Shown here: piece by piece, positions 32,605 to 41,839 of the stretch
Layout: each line of letters begins with the position of its first letter
How positions within the stretch are numbered: the first letter of the stretch is position 1
The notes under the pieces: generated by a model
Databases searched by the model: none
Seen by the model: only the letters and a program-made list of their open reading frames with translations
What the model was told of the DNA's origin: nothing
Position numbers and translations under genes: made by a program
DNA from: Micromonospora radicis
GTDB taxonomy: Bacteria > Actinomycetota > Actinomycetes > Mycobacteriales > Micromonosporaceae
NCBI RefSeq assembly: GCF_003583405.1
Contig: NZ_QXEC01000007.1
Span: 160,564 to 224,563, forward strand
Direction of reading: 5' to 3'
DNA: 64,000 nt

Positions 32605-34826
32605 CCGTCTCCCCCGTTGGACGTGACATCGACCGCATCGATGGTCGGGCGAAAGTCACCGGAGCCGCCCGGTACTCGGCCGACTATCCGGCCTCGAACC
32701 CGGCCGTGCAGCCGGCGCACGCCTACCTGGTCACCAGCACCATCGCGCGGGGCTCGATCACCGCCATGGACACGGTCGCGGCGCAGAACGCTCCCGGCGT
32801 CATCCAGGTATACAGCCCGTTCAACCGGCTCGGACTGCGGGCGGTGCCCGGTGCCGGGGAGAACTACGCGCCCCTGGAGGACACCCAGATCCGCTTCCGG
32901 GGACAGATCATCGCCATGGTCGTGGCCGAGCGGTCCGAGCAGGCACGCGACGCCGCCCGGCTGGTGCGCACGAGCTACGACGAGCAGCCGCCGCGGTTGT
33001 CCCTGGCCGACGAGCCTCGGGTACCGGCCACCGGACCGCCCGGGGTGCCGGCGCCCAGCAGCACCGTCCTCGCCCCGGGCGTCCCCTCCATCGAGGCGGC
33101 GCTGGCCGCGAGCGCCGTCGTCGTGGAGGCGTCCTTCCACCAGCCGATGCAGCATCCCGTCGCGATGGAACCCCACTCCGTCCTCGCCGAGTGGAACAGC
33201 GACCAGACCCAGTTGACCCTGCACAGCGGCGCGCAGTTGCCCCACACCTCCGCCATGGTGGCGGCCATGCGGCTCGGCGTTGCCCCAGCGGCGGTGCGCC
33301 TGATCGCCCCGTACGTGGGTGGTGGTTTCGGCAGCCGGGTGTTCCCGTGGTTCGACGCCGCCCTGGCCGCAGCCGCGGCCCGCCAGCTGAACCGCCCGGT
33401 CATGCTGGTCCTGGCCCGGGAACAGGTGTTCACCGTGGTCGGCCACCGCAGTGCGGTCGATCAGCGCATCACCCTGGGTGCCTCCCGCGACGGGGTCCTC
33501 AACGCGGTCCGTCACGTCAGCGACGCCGCCGTGCCGTTCGTGGGCTACCGGTGGATGCAGCCGGCCGTGGACACCTCGGCGGTGTTGTACAAGATCCCGA
33601 ACGTGGAGTTCGACCAGCGGCACGTCATGCTCGACGTACCGCCGACCTGCGCGATGCGGGCGCCCAACGAGGCCCCCGGCGCCTTCGCGTTGGAGACCGC
33701 GATGGACGAACTGGCGGTCGCCACCGGCCTCGATCCGGTCGCGTTGCGGCTGCGCAACTACGCCACCGTGGCGCCCGGCACAGACCGTGGGTGGTCGAGC
33801 AAGCACCTCGACGACTGCTACCGCATCGGCGCCCGACGCTTCGGCTGGTCGGCCCGCCGCGCCACGCCCCGCAGCCGGGTCGACGGGCAGTGGCTGGTCG
33901 GGATGGGAATGGCCAGCGCCATCTACCCGGGCGGCCGCAGACCGGAACCCATCCAGGCCCGGATCCAGCTGCGCGACGACGACACCGCCCTGGTCTCCTC
34001 CGCGACTGCGGACACGGGCACCGGTGCGACCACGCTGCTGGCCATCACCGGAGCCCACGGGCTGGGCATCCCGCTGCGTCGGGTGAGCTCCGAAGCCGGT
34101 GACACCGCACTGCCGCAGGGCGCCCCGTCCGTGGGATCGACCGCCGCGGCCAGTACGGTGCCGGCCGTCGAGGCCGCCGTCACCGCGGTGGTCGCCGCGC
34201 TCATCCAGGAGGCGGTCACCAACCCGCAGTCGCCCTGGCACGGTACGGACAGCGGGGACCTGACCTACGTCAACGGCCAGCTACGGGGGGCGGGCCGCGC
34301 GATGCCCTTCGGTCGTCTGCTCACCACGATCGGCCGCCGGAGCGTCGAGGCCACCGCGACGGCCCAGCCCGGCCCGGAGGTGGCGGGGTACCACTTCCAC
34401 AGCTTCGGCGCCCACTTCTGCGAGGTCAGGGTCAACCGGCACACCGGGGAACCCCGTGTCACCCGGTTCACCACCGTCGTGGACGCCGGCCGGATCGTGA
34501 ACGCCCAGGCCGCCCGGAGTCAGCTCGTGGGCGGCGTCATCTTCGGCATCGGTCACGCGTTGCTGGAGGACAACCCGCTCGAACTCGACACCGGACGGCT
34601 GGCCGCCGGCAACCTGGCCGACTACATGGTCCCCGTCAACGCCGACATCCCCGACATCGACATCCACTTCCTCGACCGGCCCGACCCCGTCGTCAACAAC
34701 CTCGGCGCCCGTGGGCTCGGCGAACTGGGCACCGTCGGCTCGGCCGCCGCGGTGGGTAACGCGATCTACAACGCCACCGGCAAGCGGATCCGCGATCTTC
34801 CCATCACCCTGGACAAGCTGCTGTGA
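32601..34826 (+). CDS. paoC: molybdenum-binding catalytic subunit of aldehyde oxidoreductase
   Basis: 741 aa, close to PaoC/YagR length (732). Ald_Xan_dh_C fold with Moco-binding segments YVGGGFGSRV (near 236), MRAPNEAPGAFALE (near 352) and the base Glu708 in GLGELGTVG. Oxidises aldehydes, in E. coli mainly aromatic ones, passing electrons through PaoB and PaoA. Together with the neighbouring aromatic island it may detoxify benzaldehyde-like intermediates outside the cytoplasm; that link is inferred. Confidence 0.92.
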   Translation: MTVSPVGRDIDRIDGRAKVTGAARYSADYPASNPAVQPAHAYLVTSTIARGSITAMDTVAAQNAPGVIQVYSPFNRLGLRAVPGAGENYAPLEDTQIRFRGQIIAMVVAERSEQARDAARLVRTSYDEQPPRLSLADEPRVPATGPPGVPAPSSTVLAPGVPSIEAALAASAVVVEASFHQPMQHPVAMEPHSVLAEWNSDQTQLTLHSGAQLPHTSAMVAAMRLGVAPAAVRLIAPYVGGGFGSRVFPWFDAALAAAAARQLNRPVMLVLAREQVFTVVGHRSAVDQRITLGASRDGVLNAVRHVSDAAVPFVGYRWMQPAVDTSAVLYKIPNVEFDQRHVMLDVPPTCAMRAPNEAPGAFALETAMDELAVATGLDPVALRLRNYATVAPGTDRGWSSKHLDDCYRIGARRFGWSARRATPRSRVDGQWLVGMGMASAIYPGGRRPEPIQARIQLRDDDTALVSSATADTGTGATTLLAITGAHGLGIPLRRVSSEAGDTALPQGAPSVGSTAAASTVPAVEAAVTAVVAALIQEAVTNPQSPWHGTDSGDLTYVNGQLRGAGRAMPFGRLLTTIGRRSVEATATAQPGPEVAGYHFHSFGAHFCEVRVNRHTGEPRVTRFTTVVDAGRIVNAQAARSQLVGGVIFGIGHALLEDNPLELDTGRLAAGNLADYMVPVNADIPDIDIHFLDRPDPVVNNLGARGLGELGTVGSAAAVGNAIYNATGKRIRDLPITLDKLL

Positions 34827-35076
34827 ACCATCCATCCCGGCGGCTCGTGGTCGGCGTCCGGGCGCCCCGGCGGCCGCCTCGCTTCGGTGGCAGGCGCTGT
34901 TCGGAATGCGTGCTCGGTCCGACCGCCCGCACCCGCAGACGCCGCTTCGAGGTCCGGTCCGTGCCTGCCTTCCGATGGCGCCGAGCGGATCCAGCAGATC
35001 GTCGATCGCCGGGTGGAACCCGCCGCATGTCCGGATCGAGCCCGCTGGGAGGTTGTCGCGGGTCGCCGTGCACGGG

Positions 35077-35862
35077 CTACCAGAGGGTGTCGCCGCGCAG
35101 CATCGCTTCGGTGCCCAGGTCGGCAAAGATCACCTGCCCGGTGAGCATCGAGTTCTCGACGCCGGTCAGCCAGGTGAGCAGCGCCGCGATCTCCTCTGGT
35201 TGGCCCAGCCTGTCGGCGGTGTTGGGCAGCCGACGTAGCCAGTCCTCGAGCAACTCCGGCGACCCTGTCAGGTCGGACATCATCGGGGTGGCGATAGTGC
35301 CGGGCGCGACAGCGTTGAGCAGGATTCCGCTGCCGCCCCAGCCGTGGGTGGGCGCGGTTCGACGCACCCACGCGGCGAGGGCGGCCTTGGAGGATGCGTA
35401 CACCATCGGGCGTCCGTCGGGATTGACGCGGACGGCGGACGCCTCCCGGCGGGCGCGGGGTTCGTCTCCGTCGCGGCAGGCGGAAACGATCGCGTCGTCG
35501 ACCGCGAGGATCGATGCCACCGAGCTGATCACGGCGACTCTCGGTGCCGGGGAGTCGAGCAGCAGGGGCCGCAGACCGGTGAGCAGATCGACCACGCCGA
35601 AGTAGTTGACGGACACGGTGTCCGGAGTGGGCGCGCGCAGGCCGGCGCAGGCGATGACCGCGTCCAGCCGGGTGCCGGCCAGCTCGCCGAGCGCGGCCAG
35701 CCTGCCGTTCGGCGTCGCGAGGTCGGCGCGGATGTCGGCGCCGTCGCGGTCGAGGCCGATCACGGTGTGTCCGGCGGCCCGCACGGCGTGGGCGGTCGCG
35801 GCCCCGATACCCGAGGCTGAGCCGGTGACCAGGGTGGTCCGTGGTCGCGGTCCTGGCGTCAT
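35077..35862 (-). CDS. SDR, 3alpha-hydroxysteroid/coniferyl-alcohol dehydrogenase-like
   Basis: 261 aa. TLVTGSASGIGAATA (NAD motif, residues 9-23), LDRDG acidic end favouring NAD, VISSVAS and YASSK catalytic Tyr/Lys (about residues 155-159), and the C-terminal GQVIFADLGTEAMLRGD typical of the HsdA/coniferyl-alcohol dehydrogenase branch. It could serve as the missing cis-dihydrodiol dehydrogenase for the Rieske dioxygenase or act on a side chain. Lies on the same strand downstream of IclR. The 250 bp before it (34827-35076) show no gene. Confidence 0.88.
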   Translation of the reverse strand: MTPGPRPRTTLVTGSASGIGAATAHAVRAAGHTVIGLDRDGADIRADLATPNGRLAALGELAGTRLDAVIACAGLRAPTPDTVSVNYFGVVDLLTGLRPLLLDSPAPRVAVISSVASILAVDDAIVSACRDGDEPRARREASAVRVNPDGRPMVYASSKAALAAWVRRTAPTHGWGGSGILLNAVAPGTIATPMMSDLTGSPELLEDWLRRLPNTADRLGQPEEIAALLTWLTGVENSMLTGQVIFADLGTEAMLRGDTLW

Positions 35863-35959
35863 CGCACCCTCCGGTCTCGTGTAGGAGGTCCATCCTCGAC
35901 GTCACACGCCGCGGCGCCCAGCGGAGCATCCCGGTGAGCAGGACGGGTGCTCCGGACGG

Positions 35960-36796
35960 TCAGTGGTGTTCGCCGGTGGACAGCTCGGCGTCGCGGCGTT
36001 CGGCGACGACCTCGGCCAGTTTGGCGGAGATCCGTCGCGCCGTCTCGCGGGCGACGGGTGCGGTGTGTCTGGGTTGGAAGCGCAGGGCCGGAGAGGTGAT
36101 GGAGACGGCGCCGGCGGCCGTGCCGTCGGGGTAGAGGATCGGCGCCGCGACGCAGGCCACGCCGACGAACGCCTCCTCGATTTCGATGCTGACGTGTGTC
36201 TCGCGCACCTTGAGCAGCTGGCGGTAGAGCAGGCCGGGCGCGATGACGGTGTGGCTGGTCTGCAGGGGCAGTGGTTGCCGGCAGACGGCCTCGATGCCGC
36301 CGGGTGTGAACGCGAGCATGGCCTTGCCGAGAGCGGTGGAGTGGGCGGGCCGGCGGCCGCCGACGGTGGTCGGGCAGCGTACCGCGGTGTGGCCTTCGAG
36401 CTTCTCCACGTAGACGACGTCCCGGCCGTCGAGGACGCCCAGGTGGATGGTCTCCCGGAGTCGGGTGTAGAGGTCGCTGAGGAAGGGGATGGCGACGCGG
36501 CGCAGGTCCCGTTGGCGTGCCGCCTGGCTACCCCACTCGAAGACCCGCAGGCCGAGGCTGAAGCCGGTCTCGGTGCGGTCCAGCAGGCCGAGGTCGGCGA
36601 GCTGGCTGGCCATCCGGTGCACCGTCGACTTGGGTAGCTGGGTGACCTTGGCCAGGGTGGCGAGGCTGAGTGGTCGGCCGGCTCGGCTGAGCGCCTCGAT
36701 GATCATCAGCCCGCGTCCCATGACGGACTTGTCCGGGGTGTTCTGCACCTCGGCCAGGGCTTCGGCTAGGGGGTCAGAGGGGGCTATATCGGTCAT
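35960..36796 (-). CDS. IclR-family transcriptional regulator
   Basis: 278 aa. N-terminal winged helix (MIIEALSRAGRPLSLATLAKVTQLPKSTVHRMASQLADLGLL, about residues 32-75) and C-terminal effector GAF-like domain (HLGVLDGRDVVYVEKLEG; STALGKAMLAF; GVACVAAPI). IclR proteins commonly control aromatic and acid catabolism. CAGGAG precedes the ATG. Adjacent to the catabolic operon and divergent from the TetR gene; one of the two is the probable reader of the TTCCG-N5-CGGAA sites. Confidence 0.92.
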   Translation of the reverse strand: MTDIAPSDPLAEALAEVQNTPDKSVMGRGLMIIEALSRAGRPLSLATLAKVTQLPKSTVHRMASQLADLGLLDRTETGFSLGLRVFEWGSQAARQRDLRRVAIPFLSDLYTRLRETIHLGVLDGRDVVYVEKLEGHTAVRCPTTVGGRRPAHSTALGKAMLAFTPGGIEAVCRQPLPLQTSHTVIAPGLLYRQLLKVRETHVSIEIEEAFVGVACVAAPILYPDGTAAGAVSITSPALRFQPRHTAPVARETARRISAKLAEVVAERRDAELSTGEHH

Positions 36797-36863
36797 TGAC
36801 GGCTCCTGAGGGGGATGTGTCGCCACCCACGCCGCGTGATTCATCGACGTATGACCGCTCACC

Positions 36864-36884
36864 GACACTTGTTCAATGAGTGTC
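36864..36884. promoter_or_regulatory. dyad in IclR/TetR divergent region
   Basis: GACACT (36864-36869) and AGTGTC (36879-36884) flank a 9-bp AT-rich centre (TGTTCAATG), 68 bp upstream of the IclR start. A candidate autoregulatory operator. A degenerate copy of the island palindrome (TTCCC-GCCAC-CGGAC) is at 36995-37009. Confidence 0.45.
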
Positions 36885-37078
36885 CCCACACAGTAGGAAG
36901 CACGCGGGAAATGTGTCAACGGTCACCTGGTGGAAATCTTTCGGTAAAGATGCAGGTCGGAGAGGCACGGCACGAGGTACGGGCGACGAGAGGATTCCCG
37001 CCACCGGACGCCCCCGGCAACCACCACGGGAGTCGGCCGCGTACCATCTGGCCCCGAACGCAACGGGGAGGTGGCGCG

Positions 37079-37795
37079 GTGTCCATGGCTGACGGCTCGA
37101 CGCCCCCTCGTCGCCGCCGGGCCACCGCGAGCACCGGAGCCAGCCCCCGACAGCGCCCCCTGCGGGAGGCCCAGAAGGAGCTGACCCGCCAGCGGCTCAT
37201 CACGGCGGGACTAGAGGTCTTCTCCCAACACGGCTACGCCGCCGCCACCGTCGAGGAGATCACCGAACGCGCCAACGTCGGCCGGACCACCTTCTACACC
37301 CACTTCCAGAGCAAGGCCGACGTCGCCTTCGCGGTGGCCTCCGCCCAGGGGCTGTCGCTGAACGCCTCGGTGGCCTCCCTCGGCGAAGCCCGACCGGGTG
37401 ACCGGGCCTCGGTCTCGGCCTGGCTCGACCGGGTGGCCCGACAGTCCGAGCAGCAGTCGGTACTGGTCACCCTGGTGGTGCAGGCGATCGTGGCCGGCCC
37501 GGAGATCGCCGAACACTTCATCGACGTCCAGCGACGCAGCGCCGAGGCCGCGGTCCGTCAGCTCGTCGACGCCGGTTGGCGCCCGACCGAACGCACCACC
37601 CAGCGACTGATGCTGCTGATCACCCTGGTCGTCCGATGGATGCACACGCACGTGGTGCAGCGGGTCGCCATGCCGGAGGGCAGCCGTGACGCCCTGATCG
37701 ACCTGGTGTTGGCCGAACTCGACACGCTGCGGCCCGCCGATCCGGAGATCACCGGTGCCGCATCACGTACCGAGCGACCCGACTCCGGTCGATAG
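37079..37795 (+). CDS. TetR-family transcriptional regulator
   Basis: 238 aa. Helix-turn-helix in residues ~38-85 (LITAGLEVFSQHGYAAATVEEITERANVGRTTFYTHFQSKADV) and a ligand domain. GTG at 37079 chosen over ATG at 37085 because GGGGAGG lies 7 bp before it. An unusual Arg/Pro-rich N-terminal extension (~35 aa) precedes the HTH. Its 3' end overlaps the convergent CMD-VOC gene by 47 bp, tying its fate to the operon end. Confidence 0.9.
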   Translation: MSMADGSTPPRRRRATASTGASPRQRPLREAQKELTRQRLITAGLEVFSQHGYAAATVEEITERANVGRTTFYTHFQSKADVAFAVASAQGLSLNASVASLGEARPGDRASVSAWLDRVARQSEQQSVLVTLVVQAIVAGPEIAEHFIDVQRRSAEAAVRQLVDAGWRPTERTTQRLMLLITLVVRWMHTHVVQRVAMPEGSRDALIDLVLAELDTLRPADPEITGAASRTERPDSGR

Positions 37796-39263
37796 CCGCA
37801 TGGTGCAGGAACACCTCCAGGTCGTATCCGAGTCGCTCCAGAGTGGCGAAGTACGCGTACTCGACCGTCTCGTCGAAGGCCCGACCGTAGGTGACCCGAT
37901 CGACACCCCGTTCGGCGAGAGCAGACTCCAACCGCACCCAACCCGCCTGGTCCGCCACCGGGCCGAAGTAGAGATGGTGCACGCCCTCGCCCCGCTGCCG
38001 CAGGAAGCCCTCCCGGTACCGGCTCGGTCCGTTGACCGGCTGGATGACCTCGACCCGTAGATCCGGTGTCGCGGGCTTCACCCCGGCCGCGCCACCGCCG
38101 ATCAACTGGGCCTCCCGTCGCCCACCCACCGCCGCCGAACTGGAGACGAACGCCTCCGGCACCGCACGGCCCTCGTACCGCGCGTCGGTCAGCGACCCGA
38201 GCCGGCTGTCGAACTCCAGCACCGGCCACTCCCCCTGCCCGAAGATCGCGGCGTAGGCACGGGTGGCGGCCTCCAGATCCCGTACCACCACACCCAGGTG
38301 CGCCACCGGCGCCTCGGCGTAGGCCAGCCTCGGGTCGGCCAGCCCGGTCAGGTCCCAATGTTCCTCGGCGTTCACCCGCTCGTCCCAGATGGACTGCGCG
38401 CCCAGGCTGAGCTGGTAGCCGCCGATCTGCCCCCGGGTGTCCAGCCAGTGCATCCGGGCCCCGTCGAGCTCCATCGTCTGTCGCAGCGCGACGCCGTACC
38501 CACGAAGCCGGTCCACCGCCGCGCCCGTGGTCTCGACGTCGGCGTCGAGTACGCAGATGTCGTGCACGCCCGGACCCCGGGTGGCCAGCTGCTGTTGGAA
38601 GCTGGTCGCCCCGCTCACCGGCTCGACGAGCTCGATGACGACGCCGTCGTGTGTCGAGCGGGCCACCAGAATCTCCCCGTCACAGGCACGACCGTGCATC
38701 GTGGTGCGCACCGTGCGGCCGTCGAGCCGGGCCACCCGCCAGTGGGTGAAGCCGAGCAGCCGGGCGTGCTCCATGGCCGCCGCGCGGACGTCGCGGACCA
38801 CGACACGCAGCCGCCACAACGCCGCCGGGGCGCCGAGCAGACCCCAGTCGGAGGGCTCGGTGGGCTGGACGGCGAGCACCTCGCGCAGAATCTCCCGCGC
38901 CTCGATGGTGGGCGGGAACCCGACGTACGGTCCGAGTTGCAGCAACAGCTCGCGCAGTTCCTCAGCCGACACTCCGCTGTGCAGCGCCAGACGCAGGTGC
39001 TCCCGTAGCGCCCGGTGCGCGCGGGTCGCCACGTCTACGCTGACCAGGGCCAGGCTGCGGTCCCGCAGGGACAGACCGGGCCGCTCCAGCAGCCAGCCCC
39101 AGGTCATCGCGAACGGCACGGCGGCGGCCGTCGCCGCGTCAGGGCCGTCCTCGCGGGCGGCGCCGATCCGCGCGGCGATGGTCTGCGCCGACTGCTCCCC
39201 CAGGACGGATGCGTACCTGGCCAGGCCCCGCCTGACCTGTTCGTCGGCATCCCAGAGTGTCAT
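37749..39263 (-). CDS. CMD-VOC-VOC fusion protein (putative ring-cleavage or isomerase enzyme)
   Basis: 504 aa, three modules. Residues ~55-128 form an AhpD/carboxymuconolactone-decarboxylase-like helical domain (LSLRDRSLALVSVDVATRAHRALREHLRLALHSGVSAEELRELLLQL) without a CxxC redox pair. Residues ~150-285 and ~318-490 are two vicinal-oxygen-chelate modules; the second holds HLGVVVRDLEAATRAYAAIFG and GVHHLYFG, providing possible metal-binding His/Glu. VOC enzymes include type I extradiol dioxygenases and epimerases. The ATG overlaps the stop of the ABM-domain gene. Last gene of the operon. Function inferred only as a catabolic step. Confidence 0.75.
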   Translation of the reverse strand: MTLWDADEQVRRGLARYASVLGEQSAQTIAARIGAAREDGPDAATAAAVPFAMTWGWLLERPGLSLRDRSLALVSVDVATRAHRALREHLRLALHSGVSAEELRELLLQLGPYVGFPPTIEAREILREVLAVQPTEPSDWGLLGAPAALWRLRVVVRDVRAAAMEHARLLGFTHWRVARLDGRTVRTTMHGRACDGEILVARSTHDGVVIELVEPVSGATSFQQQLATRGPGVHDICVLDADVETTGAAVDRLRGYGVALRQTMELDGARMHWLDTRGQIGGYQLSLGAQSIWDERVNAEEHWDLTGLADPRLAYAEAPVAHLGVVVRDLEAATRAYAAIFGQGEWPVLEFDSRLGSLTDARYEGRAVPEAFVSSSAAVGGRREAQLIGGGAAGVKPATPDLRVEVIQPVNGPSRYREGFLRQRGEGVHHLYFGPVADQAGWVRLESALAERGVDRVTYGRAFDETVEYAYFATLERLGYDLEVFLHHAAIDRSRVARYVMRHR

Positions 39264-39622
39264 CGGTTCTCCTTTGGCAGGCTGACCCGGTCCCAGTCGG
39301 CCGTGGTGACGTTCCAGCGGTACCGGGTGCGTTCCCAGTAGATTTCGGCCACGGCCTCGACCGTGGGATCGCGGTGTTCCGCGCCGCCCGCCTGGCGGCT
39401 GAGTTCGCGGTGCCAGTGTTCGTCGAACGCGGCCCGGTCCCGCCACAGCTCCAGCAGCACCAGACGCTCCGGCGTGCCCAGGCTGGCGAACAGCTCGTAC
39501 TGCAGACAACCGGGATCCGCCAGGGCCTTGGCGCGGTGCGGCGCCCACGCCTGCAGATAGGCCGACGCCCGACCGGGCAGTACCGCGAAGCTGATGCAGA
39601 GTCGGACCTGCGGCTCACTCAT
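39260..39622 (-). CDS. small ABM-fold monooxygenase
   Basis: 120 aa, one antibiotic-biosynthesis-monooxygenase ferredoxin-like domain (VRLCISFAVLPGRASAYLQAWAPHRAKALADPGCLQYELF...LLELWRDRAAFDEHWH). Cofactor-independent members oxidise quinols or act as lyases or isomerases. Overlaps by 8 bp with the LLM gene before it and by 4 bp with the CMD-VOC gene after it, so it is made together with both. Confidence 0.82.
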   Translation of the reverse strand: MSEPQVRLCISFAVLPGRASAYLQAWAPHRAKALADPGCLQYELFASLGTPERLVLLELWRDRAAFDEHWHRELSRQAGGAEHRDPTVEAVAEIYWERTRYRWNVTTADWDRVSLPKENR

Positions 39623-40610
39623 CGCCGATCTCCTGCCGAATCGCGGGCGTCGCGCTCGGGTCGAGGTCGGCGACCGCGGGTGCCACCTCGGTCAGCCACA
39701 GCCGCTGGTGCCGCTGGACGAGGTCGTCGGGCATCCCGGCGATGCTGGACCAGGCGTACAGCTCCCCCACCGGAAGACCGGCCGTCACCGTCTTGATGTG
39801 GGCGACGGTGTCCGACGGGGTCAGCACCTGGAACCGAGGGGGCTGCCCGTCGGGCGTCCAGCGCCGCCACGCCTCCGCGTCGATCGGCGGGGGCGGCGGC
39901 TTGCCGGTTCCCTCGGCGCCGTAGGCGTGGTAGCTGTTCCACATGTACTCCAGGTGTGGCTTGATCCGTGGCCAGTCCCGCTCCGGGTCGTCGGAGACGA
40001 TCACCTGGACGTTCGCGCTGATCCGGGCCGGCGCGGTGCACGCCGCCAGGTAGTGCGTCACCACGTCGCGTCGCATCGACAGCAACCCCATCCCGAGCCG
40101 ACCGGCCAGTCGGGCCCCGCGCGGGCCGAAGAAGCCACCCCAGAAGGGGATCTCCGGTTGCACCGGCTGCGGGGTGACCCGCTCACGCCACCACGTGCGG
40201 ATCTCCCCGATGCGCCGTTCGAGCAGGCCGTACCGGTCGGTGATGTCGGCGCCGTACGCGGCGTACTCGGGGATCCGGTAACCGACGCCGACGCCGAGAT
40301 CGAGTCGACCGTCGCTGATCAGGTCCACCACCGCGGACTCCTCGGCGACCTGGACGGCGGGGCGGAGGCCGGCCAGCAGCACGGCGGTGCCCACCCGGAT
40401 GCGGCTGGTACGGGCCGCGATCGCCGCGGCGAAGGTGAGCGGCTGCGGCAGGTAACCGTCTTCGAAGAAGTGGTGCTCGCTGAGCCAGATGCGGGAGGCG
40501 CCGAGCCGTTCGGCTTCGGTGACCAGGTCGAGGGCGGCGGCGAACACGTCCGCGGACCGGCGCCGCCAGCCCGGTGGGTTGCGAAGGTCCAGATAACAGG
40601 CTAGGTGCAT
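39615..40610 (-). CDS. LLM-class flavin-dependent oxidoreductase (luciferase-like) 2
   Basis: 331 aa, bacterial-luciferase TIM barrel: N-terminal MHLACYLDLRNP, IWLSEHHFFEDGYLPQPL (residues ~42-58, His-rich active face), RIRVGTAVLLAGLRPAVQVAEE and DGRLDLGVGVGY. FMNH2-dependent monooxygenase or F420-dependent enzyme; the FMN reductase at 54629-55198 could feed it reduced flavin. Start overlaps the ferredoxin reductase end by 10 bp. Confidence 0.85.
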   Translation of the reverse strand: MHLACYLDLRNPPGWRRRSADVFAAALDLVTEAERLGASRIWLSEHHFFEDGYLPQPLTFAAAIAARTSRIRVGTAVLLAGLRPAVQVAEESAVVDLISDGRLDLGVGVGYRIPEYAAYGADITDRYGLLERRIGEIRTWWRERVTPQPVQPEIPFWGGFFGPRGARLAGRLGMGLLSMRRDVVTHYLAACTAPARISANVQVIVSDDPERDWPRIKPHLEYMWNSYHAYGAEGTGKPPPPPIDAEAWRRWTPDGQPPRFQVLTPSDTVAHIKTVTAGLPVGELYAWSSIAGMPDDLVQRHQRLWLTEVAPAVADLDPSATPAIRQEIGDE

Positions 40611-41839
40611 GGGACCGGCTCCGTCGGGATCTGCTTGAGCGGGGTGTTCAGGTCGGCGGCGAGGTCGGGCGGGATCGACGCGCCCCGACTCAACGCCTGC
40701 CGCACGGCCAGGTAGTCGGCCGGCCGGTTGACGGCATGCCCGGCGAGCAGCCGACCCCGGCGGTAGTAGAGGACGCAGAACCGTTCCGGGTCCGGTCCGG
40801 CCCGGACCACCACCCGGTCGTGACCGGTGACGAGTCCGGCCATCTGCAGCATCAGGTCGCCCTGTTCGGACCAGAACCACGGCGTCGCCCGGTACGGCTG
40901 GAGGCGCCCGGCGAGGCTGGCGGCGGCGACCCGCGCCTGATCGGTGGCGTGCTGGACGGATTCCAGCCGAACCAGTCCCGCGCCAGGCAGCCGGGTGGCC
41001 GTGCAGTCCCCGGCCGCCACCACCGAAGGGTGCCCGGTGCGGGCGTACTCGTCGACGACGATCCCGCCTCGACAGTCGAGGCCGATGCGGGTGGCGAGGT
41101 CGGTGTGGGCGACCATGCCGATGCCCACCAGCACCAGGTCGGCCGGCACCGTCGTGCCGTCGGCGAGGCGTACCCCGGTGACCCGGCCCCGGTCACCGGT
41201 GATCGCCTCGACCGAGGTACCGAGCCGGACGTCGATTCCCCGACGCTGGTGGGCCGACCGGTAGAAGTCGGAGACCACGGGTGCCACGACCCGGGCAAGC
41301 AGCCGGTCGGCGGCCTCCACCACGGTCGTGGTCAGCCCCTGGGCGCGCAGCGTCGCCGCCGCCTCCAGGCCGACGAATCCACCGCCGATCACGACCACCG
41401 ACTCCCGGCCCGGCAGGTCGGCCCGCAGCCGCAGCGCGTCGGCGACGTCGCGTAGGTAGTGCACGCCGTCGAGCCGGGCGCCGTCGACCGCCAGTCGGCG
41501 CGGTCCGCCGCCGGTGGTCAGGGCGAGCTGGTCGAAGGCGTACCGCTGACCCGAGTCCGTCTCGGCGACGCCACCGCAGGCACCGAGCCGGATGTCGACC
41601 ACCCGCTCGCCGGCGACCAGATCGATGTCGTTGGCGTGGTAGAAGTCCATGCTCCGCAACAGCAGATCGCCCGGCTGCGCCCGACCGGCCAGGAACGCCT
41701 TGGACAAGGGCGGTCGCTGGTACGGCTGCCACGACTCGGCGCCCACCAGGCGGATCGGCCGGTCCACGCCGTACTCGCGCAGCGATGCCGCGAGCTGGAC
41801 GGCCGCCTGCCCGCCGCCGACGATGAGGATCCCGCTCAC
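40601..41839 (-). CDS. NAD(P)H:ferredoxin reductase of the ring-hydroxylating dioxygenase
   Basis: 412 aa. Two Rossmann motifs, ILIVGGGQAAVQLAASL (residues 4-20, FAD) and VVVIGGGFVGLEAAATL (about 146-162, NAD), the FAD site VVAAGDCTATRLP, and a reductase C-terminal dimer domain (APCT end). BphA4/HcaD-like class that reduces a [2Fe-2S] ferredoxin. GTG start overlaps the ferredoxin stop (GTGA), confirming the electron-transfer pair. Confidence 0.92.
   Translation of the reverse strand: MSGILIVGGGQAAVQLAASLREYGVDRPIRLVGAESWQPYQRPPLSKAFLAGRAQPGDLLLRSMDFYHANDIDLVAGERVVDIRLGACGGVAETDSGQRYAFDQLALTTGGGPRRLAVDGARLDGVHYLRDVADALRLRADLPGRESVVVIGGGFVGLEAAATLRAQGLTTTVVEAADRLLARVVAPVVSDFYRSAHQRRGIDVRLGTSVEAITGDRGRVTGVRLADGTTVPADLVLVGIGMVAHTDLATRIGLDCRGGIVVDEYARTGHPSVVAAGDCTATRLPGAGLVRLESVQHATDQARVAAASLAGRLQPYRATPWFWSEQGDLMLQMAGLVTGHDRVVVRAGPDPERFCVLYYRRGRLLAGHAVNRPADYLAVRQALSRGASIPPDLAADLNTPLKQIPTEPVPCT

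Noticed and set aside
34827..35076. Possible coding continuation between the Pao operon and the SDR gene
   Set aside because: Open frames on both strands have shadow-like composition and no family resemblance.
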